Assembly: GCA_033239005.1 (NCBI GenBank)
Contig: BSQZ01000069.1
Location: 2,591,001 to 2,655,000, forward strand
Reading direction: 5' to 3'
Origin: Lamellibrachia satsuma
Lineage: Eukaryota; Annelida; Polychaeta; Sabellida; Siboglinidae
DNA length: 64,000 nucleotides
This document shows, piece by piece, positions 12,367-23,800 of the stretch. The number at the start of each line of letters is the position of its first letter. Position 1 is the stretch's first letter. The notes under the pieces were generated by a model, which saw nothing but the letters and a program-made list of their open reading frames with translations, searched no databases and had not been told where the DNA came from. The translations under genes were made by a program, and so were the position numbers.

Positions 12367-12432
12367 GGAACCCTTCTGTTAAGACCATCCAAAAATCACA
12401 GGGGAATGGTCGTAAAAGAGGGGTTTTACCAC
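12367..12432. repeat. Short MITE-like inverted-repeat element
   Basis: The left end GGAACCCTTCTGTTAAGACC is mirrored by GGTCGTAAAAGAGGGGTTTT on the right. The pair forms imperfect terminal inverted repeats with very little between them. The motif style (GGAACCCCTCTTAAGACCA) is seen in dispersed invertebrate elements. Low confidence. Confidence 0.35.
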
Positions 12433-12550
12433 ACTGATGCATGAGCCTTCTACTTCACTGAGACATAGAAATTTGTTGCCGTAGCTATTACAATTTAAGG
12501 AGTAGTTTGTAAAATTATTCAAAGAATGATAGTTATCTTGCTATGTAAAT

Positions 12551-13169
12551 GGGGCCGGAGTGATACACCAGTGTATCGCGATACACACTGCACAGTACGG
12601 CACACGATACACACTATCCATATCGTGGTACACTACGATATGCGACAGTGGTAGGCAAAACATTATTCACATCACCTTTGTGAAGCAATAAACGTTCAAC
12701 GCGATCCACACCTGCCTGTGTATCGATCCACACCTGCCTGTGTATCGAACCACACCTGCCTGTGTATCAATCCACACCTGCCTGTGTATCGATCCACACC
12801 TGCCTGTGTATCGATCCACACCTGCCTGTGTATCGATCCACACCTGCCTGTGTATCGATCCACACCTGCCTGTGTATCGAACCACACCTGCCTGTGTATC
12901 AAACCACACCTGCCTGTGTATCAATAAAATAGCGAAATATAACATGTAGTACGTTTGCAACATGTGTATTTAATTATAATCTATGTACAATCTTTACACT
13001 ATTATTTTTTTCCAATGCGCACATGTAATTTGGACCTCATGTGAGTGACAACGTGACGTCTGCTGTAGCGTTGCCTTGTCCACATAATAAATAAACGAAA
13101 TGTATCGTATCGTGTCTTTTGTATTGCGATATGTATTGTAACATGAAGCAGTGTGTCATTCCAGTCCTA
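12551..13169. mobile_element. Non-autonomous hAT-like element carrying a 22-bp satellite
   Basis: The left end GGGGCCGGAGTGATACAC and the reverse complement of the right end, TAGGACTGGAATGACACAC, form imperfect terminal inverted repeats of the hAT 'GGGCTGG' type. The flanks share GTAAAT (12545-12550 and 13170-13175), a plausible decayed target duplication. Subterminal TGTATCG/CGATACA motifs fill both ends, and the internal 22-bp array is built from the same motif. No transposase is present. Confidence 0.62.
12699..12925. repeat. 22-bp minisatellite, about 10 copies
   Basis: Unit ATCCACACCTGCCTGTGTATCG, with aacc/aatc variants at the junction. It lies inside the hAT-like element, and its TGTATCG core matches the element's subterminal repeats. 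Overlapping ORFs on both strands are artefacts. Confidence 0.93.
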
Positions 13170-14954
13170 GTAAATAATTTCACCACTATATTTCACCTCT
13201 GTAAAAACTGAATATTTGGTTGTTTGTCACAGGTAAAATTCAAACTGACCGGATCGTTGGTCACATATTAGGAGTGGTCATTGACGAGGGGTCATTTATA
13301 CAGTGTATGCAGACTGTTGATGACAAAACGGTCGGGAAGGAGGGTGGTCATTGATCAGGGAGGTCGTTCGTCAGGGGTGCCACTGTACAGGTTTAGATGT
13401 TTCACAAACAAACAATGATTATAAACTTCATTACATTATACCGCCACCTTGAGTGAATGCCGACTGCTTTCGCCACATCAACAATTGTCCAAGCATAGAG
13501 GACTCCGCTTACAGAATCATTTCGGGCAAGAGTAGTTTTATTCTACTATACGGCTGATTCACAAAACCGAACCTCGGAAGTGGAAGTGAACATATGTCAA
13601 ACAACTGAGTTTTATTAATTTCGACCACACTGAATTACATAATGGCTAGATGGAATTTATAAATCGGTCTTGTTCTCTGCTGTTTTTTTTGCATTCACAT
13701 GTATCTGCAATTATAATAATGTTCTCAATGTGACATTGCTTTAGACATTATTATCTTAAAATCACTTCTTGGAAACATATCAAATTCAACCACTAGTTCA
13801 GTTTGTAAATAAACTGTTCTTATTTCTATAAAAAACATAGGCATGTGTACCAGGACTTGCTATGTCACTGTATACAAAATTAATTCACCCCAGCATAGAG
13901 ACAACGCCATTATTCACTCACATTGCAACATTAAAACAGTTTCCACTAAAAACAAAAACAACACCTCTGCTGCATTAACCTGATAAGCAAACCATTGGCT
14001 ATACCAGATTCAGCCAGTTAGGGGTCGTCTCACGTAAGTTCTCAAAGTTTAAAAACCGCAGTGTTAATATTGGTTCAAACCACCACTTCAGATAATGCCA
14101 AACTAATGACCACAGTGTTTTTATACTGAAGCATAATGTTGAAACTCCATGTATGCAACACTGGACTGACACAGAAAGGAGGCCTCGGGTGATTGGCCCT
14201 TGCGGTGATGCATTTGCTGGATGTGCAAAACTGCCATATTGGTTCGTTCCTGACAATTCATGTATCTAAATATTAGCTTCATACAATCACATAAGAGCAA
14301 TAAAATTGGCGGCTTAATACAATTTAGCTGAAGTGGCGTAGTTACCAAGACACTACCCACCGCTCTGTTCAGTTCCAGTACCCACAACATCAATGTGCAA
14401 TAATACCAGTCTTACTCATTAGGTGGAGCCACTGGGGCGGTTTTGAGGACGAAATGTGGTGGTGACCAAACCAGCACCCACCAATACATAATGCTATACG
14501 AGAGACATTGCAAATTTATGCGATGACCCCTAAGCAAGAGGCTAAAATAAATTCCCAAGCGATCAAAATTCACCAACACAATAACAACGTTTAATACATA
14601 CACACAATATATAGCATATACTAATATAAAAACAATACATGTAAAATGAATAATACAAAAAATTATGCGGAAAACGTTGACTATGCATGGCGTAATCACT
14701 AGTGAGATAAAGGTCACCCATATCCGCTAACACATATATTATATTATACATGATTGCAGTTTTCCTCAACAGGGCATTGTCACAGGTACCATGCGTAAAC
14801 CCATTGAGCAACGCGCGCCAATAACCTTAACTACTAAATAAGAAATAATGGGATTTAGTGTTAGCAATTACCCCATTTAGTGGCTATACCCACACTCATA
14901 ACAAAGGCACTAGTGCATACTAGCACATTAAAGCAAAACAAAAGTCATGGTTTT
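13170..14954. other. AT-rich intergenic DNA
   Basis: No gene recognised. Several 80-100 codon frames lack any domain, biased composition or splice context. Confidence 0.4.
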
Positions 14955-15410
14955 GGGCTTATGCACCAATAAGAGCTATTAAAACATAACCATTTGCAAC
15001 TACAATCAAGAATATCACACCAGTTGTTTACTAGGAAAACCTTGTTGAACACACATAATCTTAATTTCATGGGCCACGCCGTACTGTTAGATAACACTAA
15101 GTCACGAGTGCTTGTAGCCTGGCAATATTCACTCACCGAATGAACATTTATTTGTGAACACCTGTTCCTATACTTGCCTGGTTGGCCGTTTGATTTCAGT
15201 TGAAGGCACTTGGTGTGTTTCGCTGGAATCGATTTTTTAGAATTGCCAGGGACTTATGGGTCACCCAACAGACACGTCAACCCCCCTTATAACTGAAATC
15301 TGACCAGAATTTTTGAACTAATTCTGGGAAAACCACTAGAGTGATATTCTTGACAGCAATTACACAACTTACACATGGTTAGTTTTTATTATCTCTTTCA
15401 GGTGAATACC
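14955..15410. mobile_element. MITE-like element with long imperfect terminal inverted repeats
   Basis: The left arm (from about 14955: AAGAGCTATTAAAACATAAC, then AATCAAGAATATCACACCAG) is the imperfect reverse complement of the right arm ending near 15410 (GTGATATTCTTGACAGC, GGTTAGTTTTTATTATCTC). The arms exceed 100 bp. The same arm occurs alone at 7464-7610 and 28115-28240, giving at least three loci and four arms in the window. No coding capacity; likely a non-autonomous DNA transposon family. Confidence 0.68.
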
Positions 15411-16029
15411 CCAAAACTATAACTTTTGTTTCGGTTTAATCACAAACACGTTTAAAATGTGATTAACAATAATGCAACATTTTTACCCATGTCAGTGAAC
15501 AGGGCTACATTCTGGAATGAATCAATACTCTATAAATAGACATCTGAATGATTTAATCAGGTTTTTTGTTTGTTATATAGTAGTTGTTCGAATATTATTT
15601 CTGACGTATTCATATAATTTTACAGCATTAGTTTAGATCACCATCATTGTTATTTTATATATTATTACAATCGGTTTTGGAAATGTATTCAACCACCCTT
15701 TTTGGTTGTCAATAAACTGTTTTCTTATTCTTATTTGCACTAAATATACCGTAAAATACCTAATAGACATGCATTACGTAATGGTGCACATTTAAGTGTG
15801 AAGAATTACATTAAAGATATATTGCACATGACAAGATCATCATCTCGATAATCTTAACATTATGCTCTTTTAAATCTGAGTGTCTAAAGTGTATTTTTAA
15901 ATATGGTACTTACTATGATATAGCAACATCTTATATAAATAAGGCATCAAAGTACAGGGTTTATTTACTAAAATAGACCCATAAGTTGAAAATGTCAACA
16001 TTTAAATGTAGCGCGCCAAATATATTAGT

Positions 16030-16440
16030 TAAAGGTGCTTAATCAATTCGATTTGTTTGCTAGTCTCATTTCAAAGTAAGTTTGAGAAGAACCAAATCTA
16101 ACTAATATCCACTACAACATGCTAGTGCGTCTGTGCAAGTTTTGTATGTGGTTTTTGTGAAATCATCAGAAACTATTAAATTAGCCAATGCTTGTTCAAG
16201 CATTTACTGAAGTGAAAATCGAAATGCTAAAAAATTACGATTTTGTTCCTTGGTGAAATTTTGTAACTTTGTCATGTGATCAGCGAGAGGTTGGAGGTCA
16301 CGATCATGATCAGCATTGACCCACACAGTGTTTACCATTTTGCATATCCACTATTTTGATCCTTACCAGATCTAATGACTAAAGTCAATTCTTTCAATGA
16401 TGATTTGAATAAAAATATGCATTCTTTTTATTAAATCAAC
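16030..16440 (+). repeat. Dispersed repeat, partner of the inverted copy at 26885-27310
   Basis: Long shared blocks include TTTTTGTGAAATCATCAGA, ACTTTGTCATGTGATC and GATCCTTACCAGATCTAA. The second copy is in PPM1L intron 3 in the opposite orientation. Family unidentified; no coding capacity. Confidence 0.75.
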
Positions 16441-17050
16441 CACGGATGTTACATAAACTATTCACACACTACATATCTGGACACCAAAGAACCAGATTTG
16501 CGATAGGCTAAATCAGTTGAGGAAGCCGTTTTAATTACAATTACTATTCTTCTTATTCAAATCCCCCACTTCAGGTATGACCAATTGTTTCTGCTAAAAG
16601 TAACAACTGGGGTCTATGTAGGTCAAAATCAGAATTTAACACCATTATGTATATAGTATATATGTAAATCCATTGATATATAAAAATGACATTAATTAAT
16701 GAGACATTTCACTGACTCAATTATTTTTTGTATTGTTCTCTTTTTATATAAGTCCAGTAATTAATCACTGAATAAATGATTCAAGTGCATGATGTTTAGT
16801 CATAACATTTGTTTAACTTTTATTGTGCATAATATATAACATACTTTTGTCTGAAATAACATATATTATCATTAACAGTTAAGTTTTTCATGATTTGGCA
16901 AATCACTAAAAATTCAAGCTAAAATGACTTTTGAGATACTTTTATCAGAGCAGAGATCAAATGGACAACCAAAGACTACCACACAATAACAAACGATATA
17001 CGTGACACCGGCAATAATTCAGAATAAAATAACGGTCACAAAAGACTGTC
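16441..17050. other. AT-rich intergenic DNA downstream of PPM1L
   Basis: No gene or clear repeat seen. Confidence 0.35.
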
Positions 17051-17272
17051 TTACAAGAGCGATTTTTGCCCCGATTTTTCCACCAAGATGGGTGCACCTG
17101 ATGTCGGTCATTGATTGGTCACCAATTAAAATTCGGGGTCCACTCTAAGTAAGATTGGCACCAAGACTTATCCTGTGGGGTTAGGTTTACACAATCGATT
17201 TTCGCAGTGTGACATCATGTGACAGTGGCATCCAACGACAAATTGGAAAAATATCGCTCGCGTAACCCGGCC
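17051..17272. repeat. Possible small MITE
   Basis: TTACAAGAGCGATTTTTGCC at the left is roughly mirrored by AAAAATATCGCTCGCGTAA at the right. The pairing is imperfect and no other copy was found in the window, so this is tentative. Confidence 0.3.
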
Positions 17273-17800
17273 TTAACGCCATCCGATTAGTAGCCTGTAG
17301 ATATACTCGGTTCTGATAAAATGTCAAAATATTTTACAAAGGCGATTGTTGTTAGATTAATATATTCTGCTTTTTGTTTTCATTTATAGACTGGTTGACC
17401 GTAGGCATTAACCTGGGCTCATCTCAAAACGGCAATGTTTAATACTACACAAACTTTTTTCACTGGGGGAGGGGGTTAAAGCAGCTGGCGTAACACATCA
17501 ATGTAATTCCCCCCGTTTCGATTGCAGTTCAAAAGGTTGCTGACCTTTTGCATATGCAGGTAGTTTGCATTGCCACCTGATAAATATTTTAATGCCTATG
17601 TAGGACTACTCAGTCACAGGTATCTGCAGGTCAATATAATTTAAAGTTTCATGCGTGCGGAGGGGTTAAATTACACTGGTTTCATCGCACATTGATTTTT
17701 GAGACGGCCCCTTAAATGTAACAATTTCGTGAATGCTCCCAAAATATTTATGCATCAGTGAACCTGATAAAGTCATAACCAACCTTCTGAGAACACGACA

Positions 17801-20800
17801 TCAGCTAGTCTGATTAGTAAAATCCACCACCATCACAGTGATATTATCTAGCGAACCCCGATAATACGCTTGAAGCACAAGGCTCTTTGCACCAAAATGA
17901 GGCTCGTCGAGTCGTTCCGACACAAACGCAACTGCCTCTTCATTGCTGAATGCGTCCCATAATCCATCAGTGGCAAGAATCATGAATTTTGGTTTCATTT
18001 TGTCGAGATCAAACGTTAGAATGTCCGGTTCGGCAATGACCAGGTTGCGGTCTTTCAAGGGGTAGTCGCCCAGCGCCCTTGAAGTTGCCAGGACCCCTGC
18101 GACACGCCACACTCCGTTGAAGCTGATGAAGCCACCTGCTTTTCTTATGCGGCGCTTCTCGCGCATCTGTAAGTGGATAAAGGATTCAATATACTTTTTA
18201 AAGCAAATAAGGCCTTATATATTTTTTATTAGTTGGTTTACGGATCCGATATTTTTGTTTAAAAAAAACTTCTTTACATTTTCATTGTGTTATACTTTAA
18301 CATGAAACATCATTCCATATGCAAAAAACATTATATTCAAAAAAATATTGTATTTTTGCAAACTTTTTTGGTCCAAGAATGCCTAGTGCCGGATAACATC
18401 GGCGTCTTCTTCAGTGAGCATCAGTGGCTTATACTATTGCTCATATTGTGTAAAAAACACAATATTTTAAAAGAATATATGCTTTTTTGTAAATGGAGTC
18501 AATGCGTTGGCATAGAAACAGGGGCGTAAATAATTTAGGCCAATTTAGTTTATGATTATCGTAGGTGCTACATATTTGGAATACTATTTTTTTCCGCTGA
18601 CCGACCAATCTTTGTGTTATAAAAAATATGTAAACCAACTGATAAAAAATAAAAGGCCTAACCACTTTTTAAGTTGTCGTATACAGGCATTTTTTAAACC
18701 AACTGCAGCTATTCACATGCCTGGTTCTGGACAACACAAACTGTGTTCCAAGTCAACACAGCAAATAGCTCTCTCAGATTATTGTCAGTCATTGTCAAAG
18801 GTACAAACGCCTGGAAGAGTATGACACTTGAAACTATTTGATTGCCTAGTTTAATATCTTCAACAACGCATCTGCCGAGGATTCCAAATAATAAAAGTCA
18901 ATTTTTATATATCATAAATTAGTGTAATAGACATATATCCAACCACAGGGTGCAGATCAAAATGGATTTCTATTGTTTTGACTCTTCATCAGTGATATGC
19001 ATCAATGCTTCCAAAATGGAACAAAAATGCTCCATTTTATGCTGCAGAAGGTGGAACCGTAATGCTCCCTTTTATGCTGTGTTGGACGGTAGAAGGTGGA
19101 ACCGTAATGCTCCCTTTTATGCTGTGTTGGACGGTAGAAGGTGGAACCGTAATGCTCCCTTTTATGCTGTGTTGGACGGTAGAAGGTGAACCATAATGCT
19201 CCCTTTTATGCTGTGTTGGGTGGCAGAAGGTGGAATCATAATGCTCCCTTTTATGCTGTGTTGGGTGGTAGGTGGAATCGTAATGCTCCCTTTTATGCTG
19301 TGTTGGGTGGTAGAAGGTGGAACCGTAATGCTCCCTTTTATGCTGTGTTGGGTGGTAGAAGGTGGAGTCGTAAGACTCAAACAATTATGGAAATCCACCA
19401 AGTACATAGCACCAAGACAAAAGTTTAAAACTTCAAGAGCGATGTTGAATTAATACTATTATACAGACGCCACAATGTGGAGAATGACACAAACAGACAA
19501 CAGTTTTCAAAGGATATGCTTACGATGAATACTAAAGATACACTGGCATATGAAAGTGTCAAATGAAGAGTTCTCCAAACACACTGGTAGGCCACCAGTA
19601 TCAGAAGTCGTCAAACTCAGATGGATCGGCCACACACAGTGACATGGGAAAAACAACACAGAAAGAGCACTAACCTGGGCCCGGAAGGTAAAAGGAAATG
19701 AGGAACGCCAAAATCAACACGAAGGACTGTGGAAATAGAGAGGAACCAACTGGGAAGGAGTTCTTGGAGGATGGCAGAGAACCCAGATGGAGACCGTATG
19801 AAATGGCTAGAGTGTGGCCTGTGGGTGTGAAGAGGGTAAGTGAGACAAGCTATGTCACTTTAGTGTGACTATGTCCATCGTGTGGCGCCACTGTACTGTA
19901 CTGGGTTGGTTTTGCTCTCAAAATATGTAACACTGTAACCTAGGTATTTTACTCTTTTTTACACCAAAGTCAAACTCAAAGCAATTTGCGGCATGAATCT
20001 TGTTTTATGCTGCAGAAGGTGGAATCGTAATGCTCCCTTTTATGCCATATTGGGTGGTAGAAGGTGGAACCGTAATGCTCCCTTTTATGCTGTGTTGGAC
20101 AGTAGAAGGTGGAACCGTAATGCTCCCTTTTATGCTGTGTTGGACGGTAGAAGGTGGAACTGTAATGCTCCCTTTTATGCTGTGTTGGACGGTAGAAGGT
20201 TGAACTGTAATGCTCCCTTTTATGCTGTGTTGGGTGGTAGAAGGTGGAACCGTAATGCTCCATTTTACGCTGTGTTGGGTGGTAGAAGGTGGAATCGTAA
20301 TGCTCCGTTTTATGGTGTGTTGGACGGTAGAAGGTGGAACCGTAATGCTCCCTTTTATGCTGTGTTGGGTGGTAGAAGGTGGAACCGTAATGCTCCATTT
20401 TACGCTGTGTTGGGTGGTAGAAGGTGGAACCGTAATGCTCCCTTTTATGCTGTGTTGGGTGGTAGAAGGTGGAACCGTAATGCTCCCTTTTATGCTGTGT
20501 TGGGTGGTAGAAGGTGGAATCGTAATGCTCCTTTTTATGCTGTGTTGGGTGGTAGAAGGTGGAAGTGTAATGCTCCCTTTTACGCTGTGTTGGGTGGTAG
20601 ATGTAATCGTAATGCTCCCTTTTATGCTGTGTTGGGTGGTAGAAGGTGGAATCGTAATGCTCCCTTTTATGCTGTGTTGGGTGGTAGAAGGTGGAACCGT
20701 AATGCTCCCTTTTACGCTGTTTTGGGTGGTAGATGTAATCGTAATACTCCCTTTTATGCTGTGTTGGGTGGTAGAAGGTGGAATCGTAATGCTCCCTTTT

Positions 20801-23800
20801 ATGCTGTGTTGGGCGGTAGAAGGTGGAATCGTAATGCTCCCTTTTATGCTGTGCTGGGTGGTAGGTGGAATCGTAATGCTCCCTTTTACGCTGTGTTGGG
20901 TGGTAGAAGGTGGAACCTTAATGATCCCTTTTACGCTGTGTTGGGTGGTAGAAGGTGGAATCCTAGTGCTCTCTTTTATGCTGTGTTGGATGGTAAAAGG
21001 TGGAACCGTAATGCTCCCTTTTATACTGTGTTGGGTGGTAGAAGGTGGAATCGTAATGCTCCCTTTTATGCTGTATTGGGTGGTAGAAGGTGGAATCGTA
21101 AAATCCCTTTTATGCTGTGTTGGATGGTAAAAGGTGGAACCATAATGCTGTCTTTGATGCTGTGTTGGGTGGTAGAAGGTGGAACCGTAATGCTCCCTTT
21201 TATGCTGTGTTGGGTGGTAGAAGGTGGAGTCGTAAGACTCAAACAATTATGGAAATCCACCAAGTACATAGCACCAAGACAAAAGTTTAAAACTTCAAGA
21301 GCGATGTTGAATTAATACTATTATACAGACGCCACAATGTGGAGAATGACACAAAAAGAGAGTTTTCAAAGGATATGCTTACGATGAATACTAGATACAC
21401 TGGCATATGAAAGTGTCAAATGAAGAGTTCTCCAAACACACTGGTAGGCCACCAGTATCAGAAGTCGTCAAACTCAGAAGGATCGGCCACACACAGTGAC
21501 ATGGGAAAAACAACACAGAAAGAGCACTAACCTGGGCCCGGAAGGTAAAAGGAAATGAGGAACGCCAAAATCAACACGAAGGACTGTGGAAATAGAGAGG
21601 AACCAACTGGGAAGGAGTTCTTGGAGGATGGCAGAGAACCCAGATGGAGACCGTACGAAATGGCTAGAGTGTGGCCTGTGGGTGTGAAGAGGGTAATAAG
21701 TCAAGCTATGTCACTTTAGTGTGACTATGTCCATCGTGTGGCGCCACTGTACTGTACTGGGTTGGTTTTGCTCTCAAAATATGTAACACTGTAACCTAGG
21801 TATTTTACTCTTTTTTACATCAAAGTCAAACTCCAAGCAATTTGTGGCATGAATCTTGTTTTTATGCTGCAGAAGGTGGAATCGTAATGCTCCCTTTTAT
21901 GCCACATTGGGTGGTAGAAGGTGGAACCGTAATGCTCCCTTTTACGCTGTGTTAGGTGGTAGAAGGTGGAACCGTAATGCTCCCTTTTACGCTGTGTTGG
22001 GTGGTAGAAGGTGGAACCGTAATGCTCCCTTTTACGCTGTGTTGGGTGGTAGAAGGTGGAACCGTAATGCTCCCTTTTACGCTGTGTTGGGTGGTAGAAG
22101 GTGGAACCGTAATGCTCCCTTTTACGCTGTGTTGGGTGGTAGAAGGTGGAATCGTAATGCTCTCTTTTACGCTGTGTTGGGTGGTAGAAGGTGGAATCGT
22201 AATACTCCCTTTTATGCTGTGTTGGGTGGTAGAAGGTGGAACCGTAATGCTCTCTTTTATGCTGTGTTGGGTGGTAGAAGGTGGAATCGTAATACTCCCT
22301 TTTATGCTGTGTTGGGTGGTAGAAGGTGGAATCGTAATGCTCCCTTTTATGCTGTGTTGGGTGGTAGGTGGAATCCTAGTGCTCTCTTTTATGCTGTGTT
22401 GGATGGTAAAAGGTGGAACCGTAATGCTCCCTTTTATACTGTGTTGGGTGGTAGAAGGTGGAATCGTAATGCTCCCTTTTATGCTGTATTGGGTGGCAGA
22501 AGGTGGAATTGTAATGCTCCCTTTTATGCTGTGTTGGATGGTAAAAGGTGGAACCATAATGCTGTCTTTGATGCTGTGTTGGGTGGAGTCGTAAGACTCA
22601 AACAATTATAGAAATCCACCAAGTACATAGCACCAAGACAAAAGTTTAAAACTTCAAGAGCGATGTTGAATTAATACTATTATACAGACGCCACAATGTG
22701 GAGAATGACACAAAAAGAGAACAGTTTTCAAAGGATATGCTTACGATGAATACTAAAGATACAGTGGCATATGAAAGTGTCAAATGAAGAGTTCTCCAAA
22801 CACACTGGTAGGCCACCAGTATCAGAAGTCGTCAAACTCAGAAGGATCGGCCACACACAGTGACATGGGAAAAACAACACAGAAAGAGCACTAACCTGAG
22901 CCCGGAAGGTAACAGGAAAAGAGGAACGCCAAAATCAACACGAAGGACTGTGGAAATAGAGAGGAACCAACTGGGAAGGAGTTCTTGGAGGATGGCAGAG
23001 AACCCAGATGGAGACCGTATGAAATGGCTAGAGTGTGGCCTGTGTACTGGGTTGGTTTTGCTCTCAAAATATATAACACTGTAACCTAGGTATTTTACTC
23101 TTTTTTACATCAAAGTCAAACTCCAAGCAATTTGTGGCATGAATCTTGTTGCAAAATGGTTTCTCTATCGCTTCTCTCTTTCTAAAATTTTGCTGCAGAT
23201 AAATTGATACCCCACTTGTAGCAATGTCCACACCCCCACATGTGGCAATGTCCACACCCCCATATGTAGCAATGTCCACACCCCCACATGTAGCAATGTC
23301 CACACCTCCACATGTAGCAACGTCCACACCCCCACATGTAGCAATGTCCACACCCCCACATGTAGCAATGTCCACACCCCCATATGTAGCAACGTCCACA
23401 CCCCCACATGTAGCAATGTCCACACCCCCACATGTAGCAATGTCCACACCCCCACATGTAGCAATGTCCACACCCCCATATGTAGCAATGTCCACACCCC
23501 CACATGTAGCAATGTCCACACCCCCACCCATGATATGGCACTGACCAATTTTTTAGACCAACCTCCCACCAATTTTTTAGACCAACATCCCACCTATTTT
23601 AGAGACCACCTCCTACCTATTCTTTAGGCCTACCTCCCATCCATTTGTTCGGCCAACCTCCCACCTATTTCTTAAGCCAACCTCCAACCTGTTGTTTGGG
23701 GGCCAACCTCCCACCAATTTTTAGGACGAACCTCCCATATTTCACTTCCTGCCATACCTCATCACTTACAGTACAATTACTCATAAGTGCATTTACCCAA

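Noticed and set aside
19993..21315. 440-codon open frame (GRRWNRNAPFYAVLG repeats) and its 413-codon antisense
   Set aside because: A 45-bp VNTR with no stops in several frames on both strands. A one-base deletion near 21100 shifts frame without cost, and the modules lie in a PPM1L intron beside LINE debris.
21856..22611. 251-codon open frame of the same repeat type
   Set aside because: Same 45-bp VNTR; open frames follow from the period, not from selection.
23064..23593. Overlapping ORFs on both strands over the 24-bp array
   Set aside because: A period of eight codons keeps all frames open; no domain; intronic.
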